64,000 nt of DNA, taken from assembly GCF_016906535.1 (NCBI RefSeq), contig NC_057381.1, forward strand, positions 124,001 to 188,000, read 5' to 3'. The position numbers were made by a program, and so were the translations under genes. Shown here in pieces: positions 44,084 to 57,278 of this stretch; within the stretch, counting starts at the first letter, position 1; each line of letters begins with the position of its first letter. Below the pieces are notes generated by a model. It did not search any database. It was given only the letters and a program-made list of their open reading frames with translations, and had not been told where the DNA came from. The DNA comes from Rhizoctonia solani (Eukaryota; Basidiomycota; Agaricomycetes; Cantharellales; Ceratobasidiaceae).

Positions 44084-45399
44084 ACAGGATCCCAAAACTG
44101 GAAGTGGGAAGGCCCCACTCAACATTGTTGTTGATAGAGCCAGAATTGGATTCACCAGCCTCATCAATTGATTCCAAAGCTGGGATCATCTCCCATTCTT
44201 GCTGCGTCCGCAGGGCTTGCCTATCCGCCTTCTTCTGAGCCGTTTGACAACCTCCAAGCATGGCCAGCCAGGCAGGGTCCTTGGGATGGTTGGGGGGAAG
44301 ACCCTGCTCCAGGCAAAGAACTTGCATTGCCCATCTGGGCATCCACCAAGGCCTTGGCTGAGCTAAATCCACATCCTTCCATACCTTGGGGGGCACCACA
44401 TCATCTTCAAGTTCTGCATCCACCCTCCAACTGGCCAAGGTGACCTCCCAGTAAGGCTTATAATAGCAGTTGGGGTTTGTACTGCATAGTGGACGTTTGG
44501 TTGGTCCACAGACAAGAACATGATGCAAGGAATTCTATGTTGTATTAGTTCCTTGTTAATTAAAATTATAACCACTGTTACTTACCAACACCCATAAAGT
44601 TCTATTTGTCCCATGTATGGGGTTCCAACCCATGCCCCAACTAGCTTTGTAGACATTTGCCACAAGTCTGGATGGCTGCAAGCCACATATAGTGGAGTGT
44701 ACCCAGCTATTGCAGAGGCAGAGTGCCTTGCCCCATCCATGGGCAATGCAAGCCCAATCAGAAAGTATACACTATCTGTGCCATCTTCTGCCTTGGTTGC
44801 AGCTTGGGAACCACCATACTGTAAGTTTTTTTTGGTTGTTGGGACTATCCAATAAAAGAGTAAAATGATTCATGACCAGTAGAAAACAGCTTATTTAACA
44901 TGATAGGATAAGAAAAGAGTGCCAAAGTGAGACAGGTGAATGAGTAATGTCATTAAATACTCACCCTTAAGTTTATGCTTTTTCAAATCCTGCTGATTTT
45001 TTTTGGATAACCTTTCACAGGCCCAGTCAAGGTCTTGCTCCAGGGTGATAGAGCGGTTTGACATTGCCTGCAAAAGCAATGGAACCTTGGGCTCAAGTGT
45101 TCAATTACCTCCAGCTTACAATGCAAATCTGTATTAAGCTGATCAAAGGTGGATGGAGGGGGTGGTGGGGGTGGTGGGAGAATTGTTTGAGTACGCATTG
45201 TGAGAAAGTAAATGAAAACAAAGGCTACGGAGTAGTGATTCAACCCTCCTTTTAACCTAAAGAATGGTATCTGGGGGACTGATCAATGCCAGGCAGAGTA
45301 ACTGGGGTCATTTGCAAATTGGTTCAGCTCTATTGCATGTGAATCAGATGTAAAATGTGTGAATCACGTGTGAATCTCCTTGCAATGTTATGCTGTGCC

Positions 45400-47400
45400 A
45401 TTTCAAGCATTCCTACCTGGTCATTTTCTGTTATGAGGAAATCAAAAAAGCCATTCTTAGCAATTGTGCCTCAAATATTGACAATGTCTTGATACCTGTT
45501 GGAGTATGTTCTGGGTGTATACATATATTTCCCTTTAACAAGGTGTGCCCTGAACCCACCAACAATTATTGACAAGCAATGGCTATGAATTAGATAATTG
45601 ACTATTATATACACAAAATGAAACTAATCTGATGTGCAAGTAAGACTATACTCAAGAGTCCCCAGCCACTCAACCATGACATACGTTTGTCCTCCTACTG
45701 TGTGCTCCGTTGGGAGTTGTACATCCTGAGTAAAATTGATACGGTATGTTGCCTTGCAACACTGAGTCTTCCATACCAAATCATTGCCACCCTGGCCATC
45801 TTTACTCTAGCCAATGATCCAGCCAAACAACCTGGTATACAGAGAAGAGGTGGCCAAAGACCTTCAATCCTTGGACCACTTGCATCTTTTAGATCATGGG
45901 CTTGTGACCCCCTGTCAGCCAGAGAAGGTTGTGTGCACAACCATGCATTCATCTCTACAGTACGCTTGGATCATTGCCTTGTCAAATGGGGTGTTATAAA
46001 CGCTAAGCTCTGTTAACAAAAGCGTGTAGAACCCAAGTACCTTGCTGATAATCAGCCTTGGATTCAGCTCAGCAATCAAATGGGTGAATGCTTGAGTTCT
46101 GCAGAGAATACAAGGCAATTAGTTTAAAAAAGAACATCATACGCACTTGGACCTACTCCAACATCAGTTGCTTATTGCCTTTACCATGTTTGAATTTGGT
46201 TGGCTGCCGCTGAGGTTCCCCCCACATGAAAGAACAAATAGATAGTTATTCCTGAATGATTGATACTGTTTGAGCCAATGTGCACTCTGGTTGAATAAGC
46301 AATCAAGCAGCTGGTTATTCAAAGTTAACCAATGCTTCAAATGATTACTATCTGCCAGATCATGTTTCTCACCTCAATCTCTGAGAGCCATAATGCAGTC
46401 TCTTGATTGCATGTTACCCATCCCCCATCCAAAATGGTTTCAGTAAGCAGAAACACGTATAGGGTTGCATGTGCTGGTAGGGTACTGCAAGATAAACAGT
46501 TTTCATGCATAGGAATACAACGTCATTATGAACAAAACTTACATCAACCAGATAAAGTAGTCTGCGTTGTCCATGGCCTCCATTATTGTCATTTGCCCAA
46601 AGTAAACCTGTAAACAGTTGATTAAGTATAATGCATAACAACTGCAAGTAATCATTTTGTACCAGAGTATCCCCACACTTAAGAGCCCCAATCACAGTGT
46701 TCATTAGATTGTGAGCAGGCTCTGGATAATCAGGTAAAGATATCAAGAGAACTGCTGCTGGACACCGGAAACTTTTGCTCAAGACAATATCCTGTTCAAA
46801 TGAAGATGTTGCCTTTAGAAGTGATAATGCCAACTGTACAAGCTACTTACTGGACATCTGGGTCCACAGCCTATATTGGCACAGATTGGGCAGCATGTAC
46901 AGACAACCAAGCTGGAACGTCTGTACTAGCACATTTGCAACAGTACCTAAGCTTGCAATTGCAGCATATCCAATGCATAACAGTACTGTTGCAAAAAGTG
47001 CGGTTTGTTCTGGAAAGTTAATAAGCATTCTGAATACTTGGGTAGTTAGGTCTTACCATTTGCTGCAATAACAGCTGAGACGCAATGGCTGGGAGTTGAC
47101 TTCTTTGTAAGACTGATGGTGTATGGCTCTGCAAGGTTACAATGTGTTACCTCTTATAACGTATGGCTGAGTTAACAATCAGGACCTCAGATACTCCCTT
47201 CCATTGTGATGCATTACCTGGGACCAAGCCTTTGGTTGTTGCATTCTGTGGAATTGTGGTTTTTAGAGTTTGAAATGGTAAGGGTCCGTCACAAAAATTC
47301 TTCCCAGGAGGCCTGAGCAATTTAAACACATTCAACACACCTTGCCTGGCCCATTGCTCCCTTGTTAGATTGTCCAGCTCATGTAGCTAGTTAATAATAA
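45400..47400 (-). pseudogene. Gene K: unrecognised multi-exon gene
   Basis: Minus-strand exons separated by short GT-AG introns. Best-supported parts, in order: HELDNLTREQWARQ (near 47380), GKNFCDGPLPFQTLKTTIPQ, a hydrophobic exon ATVLLCIGYAAIASLGTVAN (46855-47030), DIVLSKSFRCPAAVLLISLP with a 57-nt intron before it, VYFGQMTIMEAMDNADYF, TLPAHATLYVFLLTETILDG, THLIAELNPRLIISK (46035-46090), ELSVYNTPFDKAMIQAYCRD, and GTIAKNGFFDFLITENDQ (about 45420-45470), which follows an in-frame TGA at 45471-45473. The intron phases fit at several junctions, which supports a real gene. I cannot assign a function, and part of 45.7-46.0 kb also reads plausibly on the plus strand. Start and end are approximate. 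Confidence 0.45.
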
Positions 47401-48930
47401 TACTTTGATTATGCTCTTCCAGACAGTGCACTTAGCAGTGTGGTATTAAAACAATGAAAGGACATGAATTGGCACAGGAGAAGGGCAATTTCACTGGGAA
47501 AACACTGAGCGCCCAACCACAGGGTCCTAGTCCAGATAAAACGTTCAACTCTCTTAAATCTCTTGTATGTGTTGGACTGCTCTTTGGTTTACACATTAGT
47601 ACAATCTATACAGATATATCATGGATGTATTGGGCAAAAGCTTTGATGGACATAGTATATTGAATTCAACAATGTAACCAAAGAGAGGCTGGGTTGGGAC
47701 CCAGAGGACTATGATAAACCAATACTTGGTAAGTTTCCGTAAGGACTTTAGAACATACCGTTGAGTTTAGAACAGACCACAATTGTCTGACAAGATAAGA
47801 TTGCCTGATTGTTGGCCAAATTAGGCCATCAGTGTTTTGGCATTACTGCATAGATTTGTATCATAATTACATTATTTACACAGCACTGTAGATATGTATG
47901 ATAGATTCAACGCACATGACTCAAATGAATTGGAACAATGTTCCAATAACTAGTGTAAGATGCTTGTGTACAATAAAAGTAATCTGTCAAAGCACTTTAC
48001 ATATCCAAGGGTTGATAAGAATGGTGCAACCTATTCCCAGTGTCCTGCACCATTCCCATATCACACATAGCTGCACACCACACATGTTGCATATGCTAAA
48101 CTAAACTAAATTCAAGCAGAAGAAAATGACACTACTATAAAAGTCTATCAAGAAACATGCCCATGGCTTACAGAAAGCTACTTTAGAACAGCCCAGTGCT
48201 GGTCCAAGCCAGCACAGCCTCCCATCCTTGGACCAATTTAGAACACCCCAATAGTTCTAAATTCCTTATGGAAATGGACCCACTGCTGAGCGCGCTCAAG
48301 TTTGGCTTGAAAGAATTTGCAATAGACTTTTAAGGGGTATAAATGTTGCAGTAGACACAACCCTTTTACTTGGCTGGAGGCTGCGCTAAAGTGCCACCTT
48401 GGCCATCATGGCTTTCTCTTTCCTGGTACTGGATCTGGGAATACTCTTGGAATGCTTATGCTATTGTTTGTGGATGATGTGATTCAAACTTCATGACATC
48501 TCCACTTAATACAGTTATGAATGCGCAAGTCAAGCTGTTCCAAGATTGGGATCCCAATATGAACCCACATGGTATATGGACTTGTTCAAGGTATTTTTAC
48601 TTGTATAGATTTCAATACTTAAGCTCCTTCAAAAATGGGTTGAGAGTGTGACAAGCCATATACACTTAGTCTAATTTAAATTCATTTGGGAGACCATGAT
48701 AGATATCAAAGTGGTCTTGCTTAGAGTATTGGTGATAAAGGGACAATAATGGCATTATACAGTTGTGTGAAAGCAAAACAGGATAAAATGATATTTACAT
48801 TCATCAAACTAAAGAATAACTTCATATTCATTGGGCGCATATACAATAAGTACAATGCCCCCCTGGGCCACTCAAAGGTCCATATCTTATGAGTTTGTAC
48901 ACTTGGAAGGTAATCCCAATCTCTCAAAAA
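47401..48930. other. Intergenic region between genes K and L
   Basis: No convincing exon. A TATA-like GGGTATAAATG lies near 48337 in plus orientation. The region probably includes the promoter of gene K and the 3' end of gene L. Confidence 0.35.
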
Positions 48931-51900
48931 TCAAACTACATATTCTTTGCTGCAGTTCTGTGAGTAGGATGACCTGATCTCAATAGGCTGTGCCTCAAGG
49001 TGGTCTTGTATTGTTTGCAGGAAGTCTCTATTGTAAGTAACCCATTGACCTTCTGGTGCGTTGCATTCCAATTCTGCAGGAAAGGCAATTGAATGATTCA
49101 AGAAATTCAAAGAAGATACCTTTGTATCATTCATCACATCCACAATTTGCGTCCAGTACTGAAGCTTGAATGGCTGTTTTTTGCTGCTGGCTGGCTTTGG
49201 CCTGATAATCAAGCAATTGTGAGGAAAAAGCTTCAAAGGACCTGGGGCAAACAAGTGCTGCATAGATGTTGGACAAACTGATTGGATTCACTTGTCCTAG
49301 AGGATGGGAACGCTTGGCAGGTCTAGGGGATGGGGGAGGAGATTGAAGTGGTGCTGCGTTGGAGCATTGTGAGGGGCTGCTGTTGATCTGCTCCTGGCTT
49401 GTTATGGGTACAATCAAGTTGGAGAGCTGAATGATCCTAAATGTGCCCGGATTGATAACATAGCATAGTTGCAACCCCATGGGATCAAGTGCCTTGGAGC
49501 ACAGAAAGGGAAATCCTTGACTCCTTGCAGCCTCTGTAAGTTGCAAATCTTCAACCATTTGCTTGGTGCACTTGCTCATTGGGACGCTTGACCAAGCTCT
49601 TCAACCAGTAGGCCAGAACTGAAGTAAGTAGCACAACTTCAGGTGAGCCCCAGGAACTGCGGATAGTTGAGACTGTTGTGGATGATTGAAGACCAGCCTC
49701 TGCTTAGCATTACTTTGAAGCGTGCCGACTCTTCATTGGATAACAACCTATCATTGATTGGTTCATGATTAGATGCAAGTAAATTGTTTATGAGAGGACT
49801 TACAAGCATCTGCTGCAAGCATGCAATCCAAAACATCCCTAGGGTCCTTCTTCATGAAGTGGTTGGCTCCCAGGCAGACATGCAGACCTCAAATTGCAGA
49901 CCATAGCTATCAGCTTCAAGCATTACGTCCTGAAAGGCTTTCATTGCTGCAGAAAATTACTGCGGTTTCCCATGTTCAGAGCCTCAGCAGCTGTGAAGTT
50001 TGCGCCAACAGACTTGTTGCAATGATGGTAGGTCAATACCATATCTTTGGGGTAAAACTGAACCTTGGCAACCCTGGAGTCTCTCCTGACATCCGCCCTA
50101 GGAAGAGCACGTCCACCACCACCGCAAAGGAGGAGCAGTACCTGTCAAAATGCAGTGTCTTGTAGCCAGGACGCAAAAGCTCCTGCATTGGTGCATAACA
50201 AAACAGCATTGTGCTCCTCTTGAGCTCTTCTGGCAAGGATGGCCAATAAACATTTGCAGTCCAGCCAATGTCAACCACAATGTCATGCAGATTCTGAGCA
50301 AACCAGTCAATGAAGCTATAGCTTTGTAGCGCATACTTGAGGGGGTTGTTGTCATCACGCCCGTGAATGTTCATTGTTGCAAGCTTCAGGTATTCCATAT
50401 ATGGAAGAAATAATTCCAATACTTGGCAAGCTCAAGGGTTTTGTTGATGATCTGACGGACCAACAGGAAAACCAAGTTCAAACAACAGGCTCTAAGCAAT
50501 GTCCAAGGAAAGATCTTGAGCCCCCACCCTGATTGACCTGGCTTGATGCCATCTGGTAAGTGGTGGAAGAGCTTCAATGGTTTTCTCAACAGCATGTTGA
50601 TGATCTGACGGACCAACAGGAAAACCAAGTTCAACACAACAGGCTCTAAGCAATGTCCAAGGAAAGATCTTGAGCCCCCACCCTGATTGACCTGGCTTGA
50701 TGCCATCTGGTAAGTGGTTGGAAGAGCTTCAATGGTTTTCTCAACAGCATGTTGCAGATGATATGGCACTTTGTTCCTCAAGATACGGAGTGCTGTCAAA
50801 AATGTGTGGTACCAGTCTTCCATTTCACTTGTCCAAGGCATGTTGCACCAATGGGTTCCAACCCTGTTAGCACACTCAGGGAAAAAAACCAGTAATCAAA
50901 ACTGATTATTAGCACCAAACGTCATGATGCAAAAATTGGGACCTATACTAGCACAGTTAGGTTGGTTGACAAAATATAGAATGTTGGTTTATCAACTGTC
51001 AACTTGTTGCTATGCATGAGGGACAGATCCCAATTAGGATACGGGTGGTAACTGCCTGCTTCCAAAATTTCAGGTACGTCAAGCAAGTGAGGCTCAAAGA
51101 GTCCATGTCATATCCACTGAGAAGCCATTCTGGTTCAGGGTGTATAGCATCTTTCTCCCAATCAAGGGACAAGAGTGTGTTGTTATGTTCTCCAGTCATG
51201 AGCAACCTATGTGTAGCAGCGTTCTCAGGTCCTCCTAGAGAGTAGACAAGGTTGGTGAGCTTGTCCAGAGAAAGCAAATTAGCTCCATCAAGAAGGGTGT
51301 TGAACAATGGGTCAAAGGATGGGTACTGTCCTAAAAGTATGGCCTTGTCAAGTGCTTCAATGGATTGTCCTGAAGTGTGGACAAGAAGTCCTTGTTTATG
51401 AGAAGAGCAAGATTGAGCAAGCTCCAAGAAGAAGGGCTCTGATGGTCCAGGGGTAGCCACAGTTGCGGTGTAAGAGCATTGTAGAGGGAACATTTCTATT
51501 GGGGAAGGCTCTTGGTTGGAGGCAAGGTGGAATCTTCTACGGGCAACATCAGCCTCATTACACTCCGTCAGGAGTGCTCCCAAGTTGTTTGTGAGCCCAG
51601 GCCAGGGAAAGCTGTAGTCAACTTCCAGGTTCTGTAGGGCAGAATCAAAGTAGAAACATAGACCTTGCCTCATAGCTTGAACTTCAACAGTGGCAACTTG
51701 TTGATCCAATAGCTTCCCACAGAGGTAGGCCATCATTACCAAAGCTATTGACTCTTTGCTGAATGGAGGTGGCAAAATGAGACTATGGGTTTTCTGCTGG
51801 ACTTTTGAGGTCTGGGAAACCAATGGACGGGTAGGAAGTATCTGGTTTAGAGCCTCTATCAGTTGTATCATAAGTTGAGTAAATTGTGCCTTGTCATAAT

Positions 51901-54900
51901 GCATGCAAGGGGCCAGTATCACCTCCACCATGGTTACCTGCCCATGTTCCACTCTGAGTTCCAGAAGCATCCAACTGAGCTTGCCTGGAGAAGGCTCACA
52001 GAGCTCATCCATGTTCAGTAAGGCTAGTACAGTGGAAAGTGGTCCCATTTGCTCCCACAGAACCTGTCTCTCAAAAAGTTTGGAAATGTTTCCATTGACA
52101 CCAGCAGGGCCCCTACAGTCAAGGTCTAAAATTATGGCCACCAGCTTTGGATCCAGATAAAGAATAGAACAATCTGGTGCAGCCATAAGAGAGCTCAGCC
52201 AAAGGTGTGTGGTGATGAGTGACAGGCAATCCACATCAACAATAGACTCTTGCAGCTGTTTCCAATAGGCAAGGCATGCAGTATGCCCATACCTGCAATA
52301 ACCAAGCATTAAATTGTGGCTCCTTGCAACCAAATCTCTGCCAATATAGAGTATTAGTAATGAGCTTGTATCACCAGGTGAGAGAACATCTAACCTCTGT
52401 GTAACTCCACTTTGTGAGTTCCTAGTATATTCAATTAGTGCAAGCCTTTGAGGTTGCATTATTCCATACACTCACCCTGGTTGAGCCGCAGGTTCATTGA
52501 AAATATATTCAGGTGCAACTGATGGTGTGGTACTCTGATACCTCCTGTTGATTATACACTTAATTCTTGCTGACACTTGTTAATGTTAAAGACCACGCAC
52601 AGTTGATCTGGGTATCTCAGATAGTACTGCTGCTGCCCAATTACTTCCAATGCCGCTCTTTGTTCAACCCAAATTTCTGTCCTAGAGAAAGTAAGCATTA
52701 GCACTCTTATGAGGAGGCCAAAAAATCTGGACATACCATCTCCCAATTTCCTCTATTGGTACTGCAGGGATGTTGTCCTCTTTGTCCCGCAAATCTTCCC
52801 AATAATCTTCAAACTGATTGTTTGTTGGTGGGCATTCAAATAGAAAGTGGTCCCTGTGGTAAATAAGCCTTAGAGTTTACATGAAATCAAGTGCACATAG
52901 CTTGCTTACCCATGTAGATAAATGCGCTCTGGTACCACCTCCTCCTTTTCATAGATTGCCTTGAATGAAAGACTGCCATTTATTTGTTGTCCAAGTAAGG
53001 CCTGAATCTGTGATTGAACCCTCTGATGCTCCCATTGTGGTGCAACAGGGAGACCAGCTTCCAAGCTTTGAGAATCAAATGGCATGTCATAAACCACGCT
53101 TGAGATCAGCTGGCAAAAAAGCATATCAAGCTCTATCTCAGAAAGCAGATGGAGATCCTCAGGCCACTTTGTATCCTGGAGTGCTAATTGATGTATTTGA
53201 CAATCAGTGGGAAGATTTTTTTTTACCAACTCCTCAACATAATTGTCTGTGTACAATGATAGTACAGATGAGGACGCTTGTGCACAATTGCCAGAGTATG
53301 TCAGTTCCATATCAAAGGTATGGCCATCCACCAGCTTGCAAGTTCCCCATACCAGTAAAGCCAGCTTTTCCTCCTTACCAGTACCCTCCAGGTCATAAGT
53401 GATATCCATGAGTCCCAGGATGTGTGTTGGAGGTGGTTGGTGGAAAGCAAAGACACGTTTCCAGTACAATTCATCATCAGGATCTTCCAGCATGAACAGA
53501 ATTGTCCAAGAGGGGTCCACAGGGTGGTACAAAGAGTGCATGAGGCAGGTAACATAAACCTCATGAAAAAGCTCAAAATTAGGTTCAAATATCAGCTTGC
53601 CTATAGCGCTTGCTTCAGAGCTGTCTGAGAGATCAGAAGCCTGCCCCAGGAGATAAAATAGTTGACGGAGATGAACCTCCTTGTTGGATTGTACACTGCA
53701 ACATAAATAACACTTTAGCACTGTTTGGTTGAATTTTGGTGGAACAATGGACAAACTCTGGCTGCTCTTGCACTTCATCTCCTTTGGCAACTTCATGAGG
53801 GGACGTGTTTATTGCTGGTTGGTTCCCTTGCATAGGGACACAGAAGTCAACAGATGAAAGACAAGACAAAGGAGTACTGCTTCTGTGGGAAAGAGGGCTT
53901 CTGCCAGTAGAAGATGAGGCTGGTAAAGAAGTCTTTGATGGCAATAGGCTGGTTGACACAGAACAACAAGCTTCCCTATGCTGCTGCAAACTTGCAGTAA
54001 ATCAGTTGGTGGTTGCAATCATGACATATTAGAGCAATAGCAATAGCTTACTAGTGCCATACAGGAGACCCAGGTGGGGGTCTGGCCTTCCTGGAGGAGT
54101 GGGAGGGTGTTGGTGTTTGGTTGTTGGCAGGGGTAGGGGGGGTTGTGTACAATGGATGTGGTATGTGCCTGAATAGGTGGTTGCCAACAAAAATGTATGT
54201 TAATGGGCCAACAAGGCATAAATGTAATGTGAGTATTAGATGTGGTAGATGAAGAGCATAAGTTTATGTGTAACTGACGCAGTGCCACTGTCATACATCT
54301 CTTGAGAATCAATTGATTCTTGTCTGAGCCGTTTCATTGGACTTATAGGATCCAATGATGTTGATGCTTGCTTATGAGAAGATTCAACCATTGACTGTCC
54401 TTCACTATTAGCACTAAGAAGATTCAATCATCAGTATGCATAGTATACCCCACAGGAAGATTGCAATTATGCATTGCATGAAGAATATTGTAAGTGCATC
54501 AATCCCCACAGTGATTGGTTTGAGATACACATACAAGTTGAGAGAGAAATTTTGCACCAATACTTGTGGTGATGTTGACAATGACTGTGATGGTTGTGAC
54601 CTGTCAACTCTAGATGCCAGGTTCAAAGTAGAAAAACAATCTGGACCAGAGCCAGAGCTGGGGCTAACAAAGCTCTGAAAACAATCCCTGCAATGGGATG
54701 AACAACGGGATGGCAGGTTATTAGAGCTATTGACATTATGTTGGTTTAATGGACTGTGCAAGGCTGTATTAGGGCTTTGGAGCGTGCCCCAGGTACTAAG
54801 AGGGTAGCCTCAGTTTGACAGCCTATAAGGAAGAGCAGCCACTTACATGTCTGCTGCCTCAAGTACCTGCCTTCTGGATGTTGCACCGCCCTCTGATTCA

Positions 54901-55037
54901 TACAACTGCAAGGAGCCAAAGGTGCTAGATGGAATCTTAATGTAAGAGCAAGATATACAATTGTAGTTAAGCTCAGTTTCTTACATGTTGCTGGCTTCTG
55001 AGCCATGGGGGCTTGGGTTTGGGTTGGAAGGGGTCAT
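48931..55037 (-). pseudogene. Gene L: large unrecognised multi-exon gene
   Basis: Probable start ATG 55035-55037 (MTPSNPNPSPHGS). Ser/Pro-rich 5' exons to about 53770 are followed by a long exon (52911-53699) with LRQLFYLLGQASDLSDS and FMLEDPDDELYWKRVF, an exon DHFLFECPPTNNQFEDYW (52742-52853), TEIWVEQRAALEVIGQQ, then a 490-codon open stretch (50999-52471) with GRDLVARSHNLMLGYCRYGH and LEPEPEW-type text, and 3' exons with DWFAQNLHDIVVDIGWTAN, KTLHFDRYCSSFAVVVDV, NHFMKKDPRDVLDCMLAADA and a final block ending at 48931 (QWVTYNRDFLQTIQDHLEAQ). No known domain is recognised. Frame changes near 52557 and 50400, and a 153-bp tandem duplication, suggest decay, although unmodelled introns explain some. 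Exon edges are approximate. Confidence 0.55.
50449..50754 (-). repeat. 153-bp tandem duplication inside gene L
   Basis: GATCTGACGGACCAACAGG starts at 50449 and again at 50602. The two 153-bp copies differ only by a few single-base changes and indels. Being 51 codons long, it would insert an in-frame repeat, but single-base indels disturb the frame. Confidence 0.93.
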
Positions 55038-55382
55038 TCTGTTAATTGAGAAGCAGTTGAATGTAGCAGCCAAGGAGTTACTTGATGAGACAGGTTTTGG
55101 AAGGGACTTAAATAGATTGATTGAGTGATTAATGCCTATACTAAGCCTTTATTATTCTCATTTGCCCCTCAATAACCAATTTGGGGTGACATTGAACCAG
55201 AGCATAAGAGGTTATATGAGACAACTTAGCCTTTTTGGGTGAGATTAGTACGTTTTCTAATTAGCATTCTATTGTCAAGGAAACCAAAGGATCTTTATGA
55301 AGGCAGCAAGACCAGCTAATGCTGAGCCCAATCAACTTACCCTCTGTTAAGCTTGTTCCTGATTCCAGTCCAAAGTTCAACC
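55038..55382. promoter_or_regulatory. Divergent spacer between genes L and M
   Basis: 345 bp separating the likely starts of L (minus) and M (plus). It is AT-rich with no long ORF. Such head-to-head spacing suggests a shared bidirectional promoter, but no specific binding site could be identified, so this is an inference from gene orientation. Confidence 0.4.
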
Positions 55383-57238
55383 ATGCCTGCACCATCTACA
55401 TCCAACAAGAATGCATTGGAGCTAGCTGCTGCCAACTTACAAAAGGCCACTATGATTGGAACATTCACAGTTTTATTGGAGCAGACTCAGAACCATCCTG
55501 ACCAACAAGCACTTGATCAGTCCTGGGTTGATACACTTGTTGAGCGTACAGGTACTCCTGAAATTCTCAATTGAGCACTACACCACATCAGTGTGATTCT
55601 AGAAAACAATGCATACAATCAGACATTAGAAGCTCTTTTGGAGGAGCAGGGTGTCAACTCTGCTCCCAAGCTTCCCCAAGAGCTGAGTGTACTAGTCTTT
55701 GCTGGGCAACACCGCCTTGCAATGCTCTCTCAGCTTGACCTTGGAGGACAGGAGAACATGTGGTGGCATGCTCATGTTTACAAGCAGGGTGAGTGAACAA
55801 CAAAGCTTTTTAAGGCAGATATAAGTTGATTTGCAGTAAAGAATTAGAAAGGGACCACCCAGCCAAATTTCTGACTATGATGCATGAATCAAACAGCCCC
55901 CAGTTGATGAAATGCTGCAGTGATCTTGAGCTGTTCTGTGCAGTCCGGAAGCTGAAGAAGCTTCTGAAGAGCAGTACCATCAATGAACAAACATTTTTAC
56001 AGAACCGTTGCATGCTTCTTGGGGGACTGGATGATAGAACAAATAGGGCTATCTGCAATCTCACTTGAAATGATGAGCTTATGGATGCATTTCAGATTCC
56101 TTGTCTTGTGTACATATTACAGGTGCCTTCTCAGCAGGGTCATGGATGAGATTGACAACTGGTTGCCTGTACATGGTATGTAGGAGAGGAATATTGCAAT
56201 GTATAAAGGACAAGACTAACAAGAGTTTTTAGGTAGCTTCAGGCCTTGTTCAAGAGATGTTAGCCCAAGTGGACCTTCTAACAAAGGGGATGAGCAATGT
56301 TCCCAAGGATGCTATGAACTTTCCACCTTGGTCTTGCCAACTATCCATAATCCAAGCAACCAAGGCTGGTAAGAGGAAGTTGGCCCATGCATGGGATGCA
56401 TTACCAGGTGGACAAAAACAGGCTCTACAAAGAGCAAGTACCCGTCCAACCAGCTTTGTCAGCCACCTGAACCCCTGGAAGGAAGACCCATGGACATTCC
56501 CAGATATGGTGAGTCAATTGCACTTGTCCTTGGCTCTGATTAAGCCAATGATTCAGGTGCTTTTACCATCCTGTCTTGGATCCAAGATAATTGAGGAAGA
56601 GCTAAGGCTGACACAGGTAGTAATTACTCATGGAAGGGTTCAACCTGAGCTCATTAATTGGATTGCTAACTTAAAAAATGTAGATTGTCAACATGATCAC
56701 AACAGAAGAGCAGTTCAGTCAGCATACAAAAACTTCAGAAACCATGGAGAGTCCAGTTGATCACCCAGCAGGAGTGATAGCACATTTCCTCATGGAGAAG
56801 CATGGGAATGAGGCCAATGCCCAAGGTTATGAGTACAAGGTTAGTGGTAGATTTGTAGAACTGCTGAAACATGATGCTGATATACCAATGCCAAGCAGTC
56901 AAGGTCAAGTCAAAGGCCCAAGCATCCAGTGGACGCAAGCTTTGACAACCACCCTTTGAAGCAGCAATGGCTCTCAACTAATAGGAGTCCAAGTACAGAT
57001 GGGCCAGCTATTGCTACAGAAGCAACCCAGGAGAGTAGTGCTACAGCCAATGATCATGAAGCTATGGACATAGATAGCCCTCATGATGGTAGAACAGGAA
57101 GCACCAATGGTGAGGATGAGGAGGGCAGTGAGCAAACAAATGGGGGGGTTGGGGCTCAGGGTGGGAATAAGGGTGAGGGTGAGGGCAAGGATGGTAGGGA
57201 GGATGTGAATGAAGGTGATCACCTTGATGACAAGGACA

Positions 57239-57278
<40 letters not shown>

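Larger units (their letters stand above)
40595..45198 (-). pseudogene. Gene H: unrecognised spliced gene, interrupted by element G
   Basis: Start ATG 45196-45198. Exon 1 (45109-45198) encodes MRTQTILPPPPPPPPSTF, a proline run. A 41-nt intron leads to exon 2 from 45067 (AMSNRSITLEQDLDWACERL). An exon ending near 44594 has YGGSQAATKAEDGTDSVYFL and LYVACSHPDLWQMSTKL. The next (44089-44540) has CGPTKRPLCSTNPNCYYKPY. After the insertion (41377-44083) the last exon has a Ser run, a Gly/Val run from CACTCC repeats, and ends CIQDLARGYTVEPQ. In-frame TAG (41009) and TGA (40985) are C-to-T type stops. The frames on the two sides of the insertion differ by one, and the splice between the third and fourth exons is unclear. 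No domain is recognised. Confidence 0.55.

Noticed and set aside
45814..45999. Plus-strand exon candidate opposite gene K
   Set aside because: The text looks coding-like, but the minus-strand exons with phased introns fit better; left unassigned.
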